Source of the DNA: Sphaerotilus microaerophilus
GTDB lineage: Bacteria; Pseudomonadota; Gammaproteobacteria; Burkholderiales; Burkholderiaceae_C
NCBI RefSeq assembly: GCF_023734135.1
Contig: NZ_AP025730.1
Location: forward strand, 2,790,001 to 2,854,000
Length of the DNA: 64,000 nt
Reading direction: 5' to 3'
Of the stretch, positions 17,051-27,236 are shown piece by piece. Both the position numbers and the translations under genes were made by a program. The notes under the pieces were generated by a model. It was given only the letters and a program-made list of their open reading frames with translations. It was not told the origin of the DNA and did no database searches. Positions within the stretch are counted from its first letter, which is position 1. The number at the start of each line of letters is the position of its first letter.

Positions 17051-18139
17051 ATGAATTCATCGACCCGTGCCAAGGCCCGCTTTCGCCAGATCTGCACCCT
17101 TGGCCCAGGAGGGCTTGGCTGTATTCCCGATCTTCTGGCGGCGGTACGGGATGTGGTTCCATCCGGTCCGAATGCTTTTCTGGTGGTGGATCAGGACCAG
17201 CGTTGTGAATACCTGACCGTTGAGGACTGTCCCGACTCGGTGATGGAGACCTTCCGTTCCGAGTTCGGTGGGGCGATGCAGCCGGATATCGACAACATCA
17301 CGCGTTTCTTTGCTTTGTGTCAAACCGGTGCGTATTTTGGCTTCGAGGAACGGGCGTCGCCCGGTTTCTATGGGCGGGGGCTCTACCACGAGGCGTGGCG
17401 ACCGTTGGGGCAGCACCACTCGATGGCGGGCGTGGTGCAACTCGATGGGCGCCTGCGTGGGTTGATGCAGTTGTATCGCGGCAGCAAGGAGCCTGCCTTC
17501 TCTGGGCAAGAAGCGAGAGAACTCGGTTGGCTGCTGCCTTTTGTTCCGCGTGTATTGCAGGCCTCACTGAGCCAAGGGCTGCTGCGCGTGGCGGTCACTA
17601 GAACTGGATTTGTCTTGCTGGATCGGTCCGGCCGGGTTTCGCATGCTTGCGAGAACAGCAAGCGAATGCTCGGCAACCTGCGTCTCGAGTATTCCTGGAA
17701 CAACCGTCAGGTGGAGATCGACAACGGGTTGGCGGATCTGGCGACGCGATTGGAGCGGATCGCGGACGGAAGGCCTGCATCGCCTCCGGAAGTCCGCTTT
17801 GGCTACTCAGGGGGAGAGGTCCGGTTTCGTGCACACGGTCTGCAGCAGGCGTTGGAGGGGGCAGAGCACGTCATTCTGGCAACCGTCGAGCAGCGCGAAT
17901 GGGACTCGCTGTGCCTCCTGCGGGGATTGCGGACGCTGCCGCTGTCGTCACGGGAAAGTGATGTGTGCTTCTGGCTTTCGCAGGGAATGACGACGGCGCT
18001 CGTCGCCGATCGAATGGGATTGAAGCCCAGTACGGTCAAGGCCTATGCGGACTCGGTGTACGCGAAGCTGGGCGTCTCCAGTCGAGAGGACTTGAGGGCA
18101 AGAATCATGTCGGGATCCTTGGGTGATGGACCCTCTTGA
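17051..18139 (+). CDS. LuxR-family transcriptional regulator
   Basis: 362 residues. The last 70 residues are a clear LuxR-type helix-turn-helix: LPLSSRESDVCFWLSQGMTT, then VADRMGLKPSTVKAYADSVYAKLGVSSRED, including the recognition helix. The N-terminal 280 residues have no response-regulator receiver Asp pocket and do not look like an autoinducer-binding domain. They could hold GAF/PAS-like folds (VVQLDGRLRGLMQLYRGS, GFVLLDRSGRVSHACENSKRML). This suggests a ligand- or cofactor-sensing orphan regulator; the signal is unknown. It is divergent from the glycosidase-like gene across a 225-bp region holding the 18-bp palindrome, and convergent with hoxW. Confidence 0.85.
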   Translation: MNSSTRAKARFRQICTLGPGGLGCIPDLLAAVRDVVPSGPNAFLVVDQDQRCEYLTVEDCPDSVMETFRSEFGGAMQPDIDNITRFFALCQTGAYFGFEERASPGFYGRGLYHEAWRPLGQHHSMAGVVQLDGRLRGLMQLYRGSKEPAFSGQEARELGWLLPFVPRVLQASLSQGLLRVAVTRTGFVLLDRSGRVSHACENSKRMLGNLRLEYSWNNRQVEIDNGLADLATRLERIADGRPASPPEVRFGYSGGEVRFRAHGLQQALEGAEHVILATVEQREWDSLCLLRGLRTLPLSSRESDVCFWLSQGMTTALVADRMGLKPSTVKAYADSVYAKLGVSSREDLRARIMSGSLGDGPS

Positions 18140-18231
18140 TCTGCCAGTTGTCTTTGGTAAACAGAAGTCCGGTCGCTGTCATGCGCCGGAGCTGTGCGTG
18201 GATGCGCTGCGGGCGTTCCTGGGTGGGCTCG

Positions 18232-18822
18232 TCAGTCCCGGCCATCGGGGTTGGATGCGTTCCCCATCTCACCGCCGTACGAGTGACGGACGTTGCCCTC
18301 AAGTGGACGGGCACCATCTCTCTGCAACTTCTGCCGCCACTTCCCTGCATCCGCCTTGCTACACAACTCCCTCACCAGCCCCTTCGCCACCTCCAGCCGC
18401 TCGCAGGCCACCGCGCTCATCGGCTCGCCCAGCCCGAACTGCTCGCCGCGTACGCAGAGAACGAAGGCCGGTGGTGGCTCCTGGCCGTGGATCTGGCGGT
18501 AGACCGACAGTACTGCCTCGGGCAGCAGGGCGTGGGTGGAGGCAGTGAAGACGCCGGCCGGTTGCGCTTCGTAGAAGACGTAGGGTGCGGCGGTTTGGGT
18601 GCCGGCGTCGAGAAAGAGAACCAGATCCGCACCGACCATGTCCAGGGCGTGTTCGATCTGGAGCTGGAAGTCCTCGATCGTCTCGACGCCAGGCAGATGC
18701 GCGGCCTCCAGGTCGGCCAGCAGCAGCGGGCCGATGGCGTCGTCGCCGCGGCTGGTGTTGCCCCAGCCGAAGACCACCACTTTCGCGGCGACCTTTGGGG
18801 CGTGGGTTTCGGCTCCGCTCAA
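18232..18822 (-). CDS. hoxW: Hydrogenase maturation endopeptidase HoxW
   Basis: 196 residues of the HyaD/HybD peptidase family. GWGNTSRGDDAIGP near the N-terminus holds the first nickel-binding acidic residue (Asp of GDDA), and LFLDAGTQ holds the second region. The family removes the C-terminal peptide of a [NiFe]-hydrogenase large subunit after nickel insertion. The target here is HoxH: the two genes overlap by four bases (18819-18822). The last 40 residues are polar and less family-like. Last gene of the hox operon. Confidence 0.9.
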   Translation of the reverse strand: MSGAETHAPKVAAKVVVFGWGNTSRGDDAIGPLLLADLEAAHLPGVETIEDFQLQIEHALDMVGADLVLFLDAGTQTAAPYVFYEAQPAGVFTASTHALLPEAVLSVYRQIHGQEPPPAFVLCVRGEQFGLGEPMSAVACERLEVAKGLVRELCSKADAGKWRQKLQRDGARPLEGNVRHSYGGEMGNASNPDGRD

Positions 18823-20309
18823 CCCGCGGTGCCTGTCATGTTGCGTTGGCGGCGGCTGAGCAGCTGGCCGTCCGGGGCCACCAGGTCCACCTCCAGCGGC
18901 ATCTTGCCCAGCGCGTGGGTGGCGCAGCTCAGGCAGGGGTCGTAGGCGCGGATGGCCACTTCGATGTGGTTGAGCAGGCCCTCGGTGACCTCGTTGCCGT
19001 CGATGAAGGTGCGCGCCACGTGGCGGATCGCCTCGTTCATCGCCTGGTTGTTGTTGGTGGTGGAGACGATCAGGTTGCAGAACTTGACCAGGTCGTCCTC
19101 GCCGACACGGTAGTGGTGGAACAGCGTGCCGCGTGGCGCCTCGATCACGCCCACCCCTTCGCGCATCCCTTCCTGGCGCGGGCCGAAGTCGGCCATCAGG
19201 TCGGTGCCGAGGATCTCCGGGTCGTCCAGCAGGTCGCGGATCAGCTCGGCGCTGTGCAGCACCTCGATCAGCCGGGCCCAGTGGTAAAGCAGGGTGCCGT
19301 GCGGCGGGCGGCCGTTGCCCACGGCCATCATCTCCGTGCGCTCCTGGTTGGCCAGCTCGGTGGAGAGGAAGTCGGCCGCCGCCACGCGGGCCAGCGGGCC
19401 GACGCGGTACCAGCCCTTTTCCTCGCCCAGCGAGCGCAGGTGCGGGAACTTCATGTACGACCAGGGCTTGGCCTGCTCGTCGATCACTTCCTCGTAGCGG
19501 GCGTAGTCGAGGTGGTCGAAGAGGATGCGGCGGTCCGCATCAGTGGCGCGCAGGCCGCCGTGGTAGAAGTCCAGCGCACCGCGCTCGTCCACCAGACCCA
19601 TCAGGTTGGAGTCGAACTCGCCGAAGCGGTTGTAGAACGCCGGCTTGGTCAGGTGCATCTGCTTGACCAGATCCACCGCGCCCTTGGACCAGGCGATCAT
19701 CTGGTCGACGTCGCGGCGCAGCTCGTCACGCTCGGCCACCGTCAGCGCCTTGTTCATGCCGCCGGGGATGGCGCCGGTGCCGTGGATGCGCTTGCCGCTG
19801 GTGTGGCGGATCACCTCCTGGCCGAACTTGCGCAGCAGGATGCCCTGCTTGGCGATCTCAGGGTGCTGCTCGGCCACGGTGAGGATGTGGCGGCGGGTGA
19901 AGTCGCTGTCGAAGCCCAGCAGCAGGTCCGGCGAGCAGAGGTGGAAGAAGTGCAGCGCGTGGCTCTGCAGGATCTGCCCGTAGTGCATCAGGCGGCGCAG
20001 CTTCTCCGCGGTGGGCGGGATCTGCTTCGCACCGGCGATGATGTCCATCGCCTTGACGGCGGCGATGTGGTGCGACACCGGGCAGATGCCGCACAGGCGC
20101 TGCACCGTGACGGGCACTTCCCAGAACGGCCGGCCTTCGATGAAGACCTCGAAGCCGCGGAACTCGACGATGTGCAGGCGCACCTGGTGCACCTTGCGGT
20201 CCTCGTCGAGCAGCAGGGTGACCTTGCCGTGGCCTTCGACGCGGCTGACGGGGTCGATCGCCACGCGGCGCAGCTTCTGCGGGTTGGCGGCGGTTTCCAG
20301 TTCAAACAT
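18819..20309 (-). CDS. hoxH: NAD-reducing [NiFe] hydrogenase large subunit HoxH
   Basis: 496 residues. The nickel-iron site ligands are RLCGIC (Cys73, Cys76) near the N-terminus and DPCLSC (Cys459, Cys462) near the C-terminus. The L2-type motif continues PVSHHIAAVKAMD. DPCLSCATH is followed by a 31-residue extension starting ALGKMP, the peptide HoxW would remove after His465. Length and the VAIDPVSRVEGHGKV start match HoxH of Cupriavidus-type soluble hydrogenases. The enzyme splits H2 and passes electrons through HoxY and the HoxFU diaphorase to NAD+ in the cytoplasm. There is no Tat signal, as expected for a soluble enzyme. Confidence 0.96.
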   Translation of the reverse strand: MFELETAANPQKLRRVAIDPVSRVEGHGKVTLLLDEDRKVHQVRLHIVEFRGFEVFIEGRPFWEVPVTVQRLCGICPVSHHIAAVKAMDIIAGAKQIPPTAEKLRRLMHYGQILQSHALHFFHLCSPDLLLGFDSDFTRRHILTVAEQHPEIAKQGILLRKFGQEVIRHTSGKRIHGTGAIPGGMNKALTVAERDELRRDVDQMIAWSKGAVDLVKQMHLTKPAFYNRFGEFDSNLMGLVDERGALDFYHGGLRATDADRRILFDHLDYARYEEVIDEQAKPWSYMKFPHLRSLGEEKGWYRVGPLARVAAADFLSTELANQERTEMMAVGNGRPPHGTLLYHWARLIEVLHSAELIRDLLDDPEILGTDLMADFGPRQEGMREGVGVIEAPRGTLFHHYRVGEDDLVKFCNLIVSTTNNNQAMNEAIRHVARTFIDGNEVTEGLLNHIEVAIRAYDPCLSCATHALGKMPLEVDLVAPDGQLLSRRQRNMTGTAG

Positions 20310-20327
20310 GGTGGAGTCTCCCCGGGG

Positions 20328-20897
20328 TCAGTCGAAACGCAGCAGACCGTGTTCCAGGCGCGGCATGCGCCCGGCGATCAGGTCAGTGAGGAATTTCCAG
20401 ATCGCGTCGCCGGAGGGCGGGCAGCCGGGGATGAAGTAGTCGATGCGCACCACCTCGTTGATCGGGCGCACTTTGTCGAGCAGCAGTGGCAGCTCGGGGT
20501 CGTTGGGCACCTGGTGACGGCCGACGCCGCGCTCGCAGTAGACGCGCTGCAGGCAGTCGGCCACATCCAGCGCGTTGCGGCTGGCGGGCAGGCCGCCGTT
20601 GACGGCGCAGGCGCCCAGCGCCACGAGGATCTTGCAGCTGGCGCGGAACTCGCGCAGCACGTGCACGTTCTCGGCGTTGCAGACGCTGCCCTCGATCAGG
20701 CCGATGTCCACGTGGGCGGAGCAGTGCTTGATGTCGGTGAGCGGCGAGCGGTCGAACTCGGCCACCTCGGCCAGTTCGAGGATGCGCTCGTCGATGTCGC
20801 ACAGCGAGGTGTGGCAGCCGAAGCAGCCCGACAGCGAGGTGGTGGCGATCTTCAGTTTTGGCTTGGCAGCCAGAGGGGGGGGCATGACGGCACTCAT
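20328..20897 (-). CDS. hoxY: NAD-reducing hydrogenase small subunit HoxY
   Basis: 189 residues. It carries the ligands of the single proximal [4Fe-4S] cluster: SGCFGCHTSLCDID near the N-terminus, LGACAVNGG in the middle and FIPGCPPSGDAIW late. Like other HoxY proteins it is short and lacks the medial and distal clusters and the Tat leader of membrane-bound uptake hydrogenases. It pairs with HoxH. The gene lies 3 bases after hoxU and 18 bases before hoxH. Confidence 0.95.
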   Translation of the reverse strand: MSAVMPPPLAAKPKLKIATTSLSGCFGCHTSLCDIDERILELAEVAEFDRSPLTDIKHCSAHVDIGLIEGSVCNAENVHVLREFRASCKILVALGACAVNGGLPASRNALDVADCLQRVYCERGVGRHQVPNDPELPLLLDKVRPINEVVRIDYFIPGCPPSGDAIWKFLTDLIAGRMPRLEHGLLRFD

Positions 20898-20900
20898 GGT

Positions 20901-21710
20901 TCAGGCCTCCTTCTGCGCCACGGTGGCGCTGGCGGTCGCACCGCAACCGCCGCCGGAGGCGCCGCTGCCGCAGCCGCAGCAACCTGACTCCGCGGTGGCT
21001 CCGGAGAGCCGTCCCACCTGCGCGCTGATCGGGATCGGGTCGTACAGCCGCTCGCCGATGGGCACCTTGTAGCCCACCCGCTTGGGCAGGATGGCGCCGA
21101 CCGGGCAGATGGTGGCGGCGCGGTCGGTGACGGCCAGGTCGCTGTCGCCCAGCAGGCCGGTGGGGGAGTTGACGACGATCTTGGACGCCATGCCGCGCCC
21201 GGCCAGCGAGAAGACGTTCTTGCCGTCGAAGTCCCGGCTGGCGCGCACGCACAGCTCGCACATCACGCAGCGGTTCAGGTCCAGCAGCACGTCGGGGTGC
21301 GAGGCGTCCACCGGCCGGTCCGGGAAGAAGTGCGCAAAGTGAGGCGTCAGCATCTCCATCTCGTAGGCCAGGGCCTGCAGGGTGCAGTTGCCGCTCTTCT
21401 CGCAACCGGGGCAGAAGTGGTGGCCCTCGACGAAGAGCATCTGCAGCAGGACGCGGCGGCGCGAGTTGAGCTCCGGCGTATCGGACTGCACGTCCATGCC
21501 GGGCATCGCCGCGATGGTGCAGGCCGAGCCGCTGCGGCCGTTGACCGTCACGGTGCAGAGCTTGCACGAGCCGTGCGGGGTGAACTCCGGGTGCGCGCAG
21601 AGGTGCGGGATGAACACGCCCGCGGCCAGCGCGGCCTGCAGGATGGTCTGCCCGGGCTCGAAGTCGACGGGGCCGCCGTCGATGTTGAAACGGTTGGCGA
21701 TTTCGTTCAT
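20901..21710 (-). CDS. hoxU: Hydrogenase diaphorase subunit HoxU with a Cys/Gly-rich tail
   Basis: 269 residues. An N-terminal [2Fe-2S] ferredoxin-like domain has Cys in CAHPEFTPHGSCKLC and SACTIA, then a His/Cys segment HHFCPGCEKSGNC. A [4Fe-4S] site uses CVMCELC and ICPVGAI. This part ends near residue 229 with RLYDPIPI, where HoxU proteins as I know them stop. Here about 40 extra residues follow, holding SGCCGCGSGASGGGCGATA with cysteines at 244, 245, 247 and 256. HoxU carries electrons between HoxYH and the FMN subunit HoxF. Two bases separate it from hoxF. Confidence 0.93.
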   Translation of the reverse strand: MNEIANRFNIDGGPVDFEPGQTILQAALAAGVFIPHLCAHPEFTPHGSCKLCTVTVNGRSGSACTIAAMPGMDVQSDTPELNSRRRVLLQMLFVEGHHFCPGCEKSGNCTLQALAYEMEMLTPHFAHFFPDRPVDASHPDVLLDLNRCVMCELCVRASRDFDGKNVFSLAGRGMASKIVVNSPTGLLGDSDLAVTDRAATICPVGAILPKRVGYKVPIGERLYDPIPISAQVGRLSGATAESGCCGCGSGASGGGCGATASATVAQKEA

Positions 21711-21712
21711 GG

Positions 21713-23533
21713 TCAGTGTTGCTCCATGCCTTGGGCGAGGTGGGCGTCGGCGTCATCGCGGCCGGTCACCTCGCGGGCCTTGGCCAGGGCGGCGTCCAGG
21801 TCGAAGGCGGGCTCGAAGTCCACCGCCTTCAGCCGCTTCTCGTAGGCGGGGCGGAACTTCTGCACCGTGTCGACGATGGCGTTGCACGACGCCGTGCCCA
21901 GGCCGCAGTGCGCCGAGCCCTTGATCACGCCGGCCAGCCGGTTCAGCTCGTTCATCTCGTACTGCGTGCCGTGGCCAGCAGCGATCTTGTCCATCAGGTT
22001 GGATACCAGCGTGGTGCCGACCCGGCAGGGGGTGCAGAAGCCGCAGCTCTCGTGGGCGAAGAAGTGCGTGAAGTTGCGCGCCACCTCGAACAGGTCGCGC
22101 TGCGCGCCGAACACCATGAAGGAGCCGGCGGTGGGCACGTCCTCGAAGGCGATGCGCCGGCCGAACTCGCGCTCGGACAGGCACATGCCGGCCGCGCCGG
22201 AGACCTGCACCGCCTGCGGGTGGCGCGCACCGCAGTCCTCCAGCACCTGGGCGATGCGCACGCCGAAGGGGTACTCGTACAGCCCGGGGCGATCGACGTC
22301 CCCGCTGACGCTGAGGATCTTGGTGCCGGTGGACTGCTTGGTGCCCAGGCCGGCGTAGCGGGCGCCGCCGTGGGTGGCGATCTCCAGCACCTTGCACAGC
22401 GTCTCGACGTTGTTGACCACCGTCGGCTGGCCCAGGTAGCCGTGCGTGACGGGGAAGGGCGGGCGGATGCGCGGGCGGCCCGGCTTGCCTTCCAGGCTCT
22501 CGATCAGCGCGGTCTCCTCGCCGCAGACGTAGGCGCCGGCACCGACGTGGATCTCGATGTCGAAGTCGAAGCCCTCGACCCCGCACACCGACCGGCCCAG
22601 CAGGTTCATCTTGCGCAGGTCGGCCAGGTGCTTCTCCAGCGCCTGGAGCAGGTAGGTGTACTCGCCGCGCAGGTAGAGGAAGCCGCGGCTGGCGCCGATG
22701 GCGTAGCCGGCGATCGTCATGCCCTCGAAGACGTGGCCGGCGTAGGACTGCAGCAGCACCCGGTCCTTGAAGGTGCCGGGCTCGCCCTCGTCGGCGTTGC
22801 AGACCACGTAGCGGGTGGCGTTCGGACCGTGCCCGGGGGCGTTGCGCGCGGCCTCCCACTTCACCGCGGTGGTGAAGCCGGCACCGCCGCGCCCGCGCAG
22901 GTTGGACAGGCGCAGCTCGTGGATCATGCCCTGCGGCCCGAGGGAGGTGGCCGCACGCAGCGCCTCACCCGGCGACCACTGCGCTGCGAGCAGCATGTCG
23001 GCGCGGCGGATGTTGTCGTCCACCTTGAAGTAGAAGCTCGGCCAGTCGTCCAGCGGCACCTGGGCGCGGATCAGCTCGCAGATCTCGTCGATGCGCCGCG
23101 GCGTCAGGCGGGTGATGGTGCGGTTGTTGACCAGCATCGCCGGGCCCTGGTCGCACATGCCGGTGCACGACGTCAGGCCTACCGATACGACGCCGTCGGC
23201 CGACACCTCGCCCAGCTTCAGCTTGAGGCGGTTGAGCATGTGCTCCACCAGCGCCATCGAGCCGAGCATGCGGTCGGTGATGTTGTCCGAGATGAGCACG
23301 CGGTAGCGGCCCATCGGGCGGTCATGGAAGAAGGCGTAGAAGGCCGTGACCGCCTCCACCTGCCCGATCGGCACGCCCAGCGCGCTGGCGACGTAGGCCA
23401 TCGCCGCGGGTGGGATGTGGTCGAGGGCGTCCTGAACCTCGCGCAGGACCTGGACGAGGTAGGTCGGCTGGCGCCGATACTTGTCCACGATGGCGCTCAG
23501 CGCGCCGAGATTCGCTTCCGACAGATCGCTCAA
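21713..23533 (-). CDS. hoxF: Hydrogenase diaphorase subunit HoxF (NAD/FMN)
   Basis: 606 residues from a TTG start at 23533 with an AAAGGA ribosome-binding site (23541-23546). Residues 1-150 form a NuoE-like thioredoxin-fold domain in which only SCTGMC survives; the first cysteine pair of NuoE is absent. The NuoF-like part follows, with FMN/NADH motif GRGGAGF near 215, CNADEGEPGTFKDR, GAGAYVCGEETALIES, and [4Fe-4S] ligands ESCGFCTPCR and HCGLGTASC. It reduces NAD+ with electrons from hydrogen. First gene of the compact operon hoxFUYHW. No hox regulator, hoxI or hyp maturation gene is nearby, so those must lie elsewhere. Confidence 0.94.
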   Translation of the reverse strand: MSDLSEANLGALSAIVDKYRRQPTYLVQVLREVQDALDHIPPAAMAYVASALGVPIGQVEAVTAFYAFFHDRPMGRYRVLISDNITDRMLGSMALVEHMLNRLKLKLGEVSADGVVSVGLTSCTGMCDQGPAMLVNNRTITRLTPRRIDEICELIRAQVPLDDWPSFYFKVDDNIRRADMLLAAQWSPGEALRAATSLGPQGMIHELRLSNLRGRGGAGFTTAVKWEAARNAPGHGPNATRYVVCNADEGEPGTFKDRVLLQSYAGHVFEGMTIAGYAIGASRGFLYLRGEYTYLLQALEKHLADLRKMNLLGRSVCGVEGFDFDIEIHVGAGAYVCGEETALIESLEGKPGRPRIRPPFPVTHGYLGQPTVVNNVETLCKVLEIATHGGARYAGLGTKQSTGTKILSVSGDVDRPGLYEYPFGVRIAQVLEDCGARHPQAVQVSGAAGMCLSEREFGRRIAFEDVPTAGSFMVFGAQRDLFEVARNFTHFFAHESCGFCTPCRVGTTLVSNLMDKIAAGHGTQYEMNELNRLAGVIKGSAHCGLGTASCNAIVDTVQKFRPAYEKRLKAVDFEPAFDLDAALAKAREVTGRDDADAHLAQGMEQH

Positions 23534-23916
23534 GGTCTCGTCCTTTCGCCCGCAGCCCGCCTGCGCAAGACCCTCAGGCTACGGCCGTCGACCGGTTCGC
23601 GGCCTGATGCAGGTCAGCCGTACCGCCGATCGACATAACCTGTTGTTTGATAAGGATTTTTTGTAACCCGCCCGGTGGCAGGATACCCATGCGCCGGGTG
23701 GTGCCGGGCCGGCCTGCCAAGCAGCGCGCGGGCCGGCGACTCGGGTAGTCACCAAGGCGCCTTGTCTCGTGGCGGACAGGGATCGCGGGGGTGGCTGCCT
23801 ACACTGCACAGCCACGCGTCACCCGTCGCTGCCGGTCCAGTTGCCGCGACGGCTGGCCCTGCCGCTTTCTGGTTTTCCCGCCACCTGCATCTCTGATCCT
23901 CCGAGGGGACACACGC
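23534..23916. other. Divergent intergenic region between hoxF and the fatty-acid operon
   Basis: 383 bases with no supported gene. It holds the promoters of two long operons. An AT-rich patch at 23633-23669 (around TTGTTTGATAAGGATTTTTT) stands out and could be part of the hox promoter. I find no convincing sigma-54 -24/-12 pair and no complete FNR-type dyad. GAGGGGA at 23903-23909 is the ribosome-binding site for the gene at 23917. Confidence 0.45.
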
Positions 23917-26010
23917 ATGACAGCCCACTACGAAGTGCGCGGCGACGTTGCCGTCATCACGCTCGACAACCCGCCGGTCAACGGCCTGGGCTACGCCACC
24001 CGCGCGGCGCTGGCCGCCGGCGTCAACCGGGCCGAGGACGACCCAGCGATTCGCGCCATCGTCGTCACCGGCGCCGGCAAGGCTTTCTCGGGCGGGGCGG
24101 ACATCAAGGAGTTCGGCTCGCCCAAGGCCACTTCCGAGCCCAACCTGCTCAGCCTGATCGCCCAGCTCGAAGCCTGCAGCAAGCCCACCGTGGCGGCCGT
24201 GCACACCGTGTGCATGGGCGGCGGCCTGGAGCTGGCGCTGGGCTGCCACTACCGCGTGGCGGCGCCGGGCGCCGCCGTGGCGCTGCCGGAAGTGAAGATC
24301 GGCCTGGTGCCGGGGGCGGGCGGCACGCAGCGCCTGCCGCGCGTCATCGGCGTGGAGCCGGCGCTGAACATGATCGTCAGCGGCGACCCGGTCAAGAGCG
24401 AGCTGCTGGCGCAGATCCCCGGCCAGAAGCTGTTCCAGAAGATCGTCGAGGGTGACCTGCTCGACGGCGCCGTGGCCTTTGCCCGCGAGGTGGCCGATGT
24501 GCGCCCGCTGCCGCGCGTGCGTGACCTGCCGGCCCGCCACCCGGAGGCGGATGGCTACTTCCAATTCGCCCGCAACACCGTCAAGGCGGTGGCGAAGAAC
24601 TTCCCGGCGCCCGCCAAGTGCGTGGACTGCGTCGAGCAGGCGGTGAAGTCCAAGTTCGAGGCCGGCATGACCTTTGAGCTGTCGACCTTCATGTCGCTGA
24701 TGTTCACGCCGGAGAGCCGCGCGCTGCGCCACGCCTTCTTCGCCGAGCGCGCCACCAGCAAGATCGCCGACGTGCCCGAGGACACGCCCAAGCGCGCCAT
24801 CAACCAGGTGGCCGTCATCGGCGCCGGCACGATGGGTGGCGGCATCAGCATGAACTTCCTGAACGCCGGCATCCCGGTGGTCATCCTGGAGATGAAGCAG
24901 GAGGCGCTGGACCGCGGCATCGCCACCATCCGCAAGAATTACGAGGCCCAGGTCAAGAAGGGCAAGCTCAAGCCGGAGAAGTACGAGGAGCGCATGGCGC
25001 TGCTGACCTCCACGCTGAGCTACGCCGAGATCGGCGGCGCCGACCTGGTGATCGAGGCGGTGTTCGAGGACCTCGACGTCAAGAAGGTGGTGTTCGAGCA
25101 GCTCGACGCGGTGATGAAGCCTGGTGCGATCCTGGCCTCCAACACCTCGACGCTGGACGTCAACCGCATCGCCAGCTTCACGAAGCGGCCGCAGGACGTG
25201 GTGGGCCTGCACTTCTTCAGCCCCGCCAACGTGATGAAGCTGCTGGAGGTGGTGCGCGGCGCCGCCACCGCCAAGGACGTCATGGCCACGGTCATGGCGC
25301 TGGGCAAGAAGATCCGCAAGACCTGCGTGGTCTCGGGCGTGTGCGACGGCTTCATCGGCAACCGCATGATCGAGCAGTACAGCCGCCAGGCTGGCTTCCT
25401 GCTGGAAGAGGGCTGCACCCCGGCGCAGGTGGACCGCGCGGCCGAGAAGTTCGGCTTCGCGATGGGCCCCTTCCGTATGGGTGACCTGGCCGGCAACGAC
25501 ATCGGCTGGTACATCCGCAAGCGTCGCTACCAGGAGAAGCCGGACCTGCGCTACAGCCGGACGGCCGACCTGCTCTGCGAGCTGGGCCGCTTCGGCCAGA
25601 AGACCGGTGCGGGCTGGTACGACTACCAGCCGGGCCAGCGCAACGCCATCCCGTCCAAGCTGGTCGAAGACATGATTGCCAAGCACCGCGCCGACCTGGG
25701 CATCACGCCGCGCAAGATCAGCGACGAGGAGATCGTGCAGCGCCTGGTCTACTCGCTCGTCAACGAGGGCGCCAAGATCCTGGAGGAAGGCATTGCCTCC
25801 AAGGCCAGCGACATCGACATGGTCTACCTGACCGGCTACGGCTTCCCGCTGCACCGCGGTGGCCCGATGTGCTACGCCGACACCCAGGGCCTGTTCAACG
25901 TGGTGCAGGCGATGCGCCGCTTCGCCAAGAACCCGCTCGACGACGCCGAGTTCTGGCAGCCTGCGCCGCTGCTGGCCAAGCTGGCCGCCGAAGGCAAATC
26001 GTTCAGCTGA
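23917..26010 (+). CDS. Bifunctional enoyl-CoA hydratase / 3-hydroxyacyl-CoA dehydrogenase (FadJ/FadB-like)
   Basis: 697 residues from the ATG at 23917. The N-terminal crotonase domain (about 1-190) shows GGADIKEF and GGGLELALG, whose Glu matches one catalytic acid, and [20 protein letters not shown], whose Glu matches the second. The dehydrogenase domain starts near 298 with [15 protein letters not shown]. It has the catalytic His region [19 protein letters not shown] and a duplicated C-terminal dimerisation domain with [15 protein letters not shown]. It performs steps two and three of beta-oxidation in the cytoplasm. It has the domain order of the FadB/FadJ alpha chain and is followed by its thiolase partner. 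Confidence 0.93.
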   Translation: MTAHYEVRGDVAVITLDNPPVNGLGYATRAALAAGVNRAEDDPAIRAIVVTGAGKAFSGGADIKEFGSPKATSEPNLLSLIAQLEACSKPTVAAVHTVCMGGGLELALGCHYRVAAPGAAVALPEVKIGLVPGAGGTQRLPRVIGVEPALNMIVSGDPVKSELLAQIPGQKLFQKIVEGDLLDGAVAFAREVADVRPLPRVRDLPARHPEADGYFQFARNTVKAVAKNFPAPAKCVDCVEQAVKSKFEAGMTFELSTFMSLMFTPESRALRHAFFAERATSKIADVPEDTPKRAINQVAVIGAGTMGGGISMNFLNAGIPVVILEMKQEALDRGIATIRKNYEAQVKKGKLKPEKYEERMALLTSTLSYAEIGGADLVIEAVFEDLDVKKVVFEQLDAVMKPGAILASNTSTLDVNRIASFTKRPQDVVGLHFFSPANVMKLLEVVRGAATAKDVMATVMALGKKIRKTCVVSGVCDGFIGNRMIEQYSRQAGFLLEEGCTPAQVDRAAEKFGFAMGPFRMGDLAGNDIGWYIRKRRYQEKPDLRYSRTADLLCELGRFGQKTGAGWYDYQPGQRNAIPSKLVEDMIAKHRADLGITPRKISDEEIVQRLVYSLVNEGAKILEEGIASKASDIDMVYLTGYGFPLHRGGPMCYADTQGLFNVVQAMRRFAKNPLDDAEFWQPAPLLAKLAAEGKSFS

Positions 26011-26044
26011 TCAACCGACACGACCCGAGCACAGGAGAACACAC

Positions 26045-27220
<1,176 letters not shown>

Positions 27221-27236
27221 CGCGGCGGGCCGGGCC

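Noticed and set aside
18585..20987. A rightward frame of about 800 codons opposite hoxW, hoxH and hoxY
   Set aside because: Composition is pure antisense of hydrogenase codons; the sense genes have complete active-site motifs.
23534..23760. A sigma-54 promoter for hoxF, as in Cupriavidus
   Set aside because: GG and GC pairs occur on the minus strand (around 23695-23715), but none has the correct GG-N10-GC spacing with TGGCAC/TTGC similarity.
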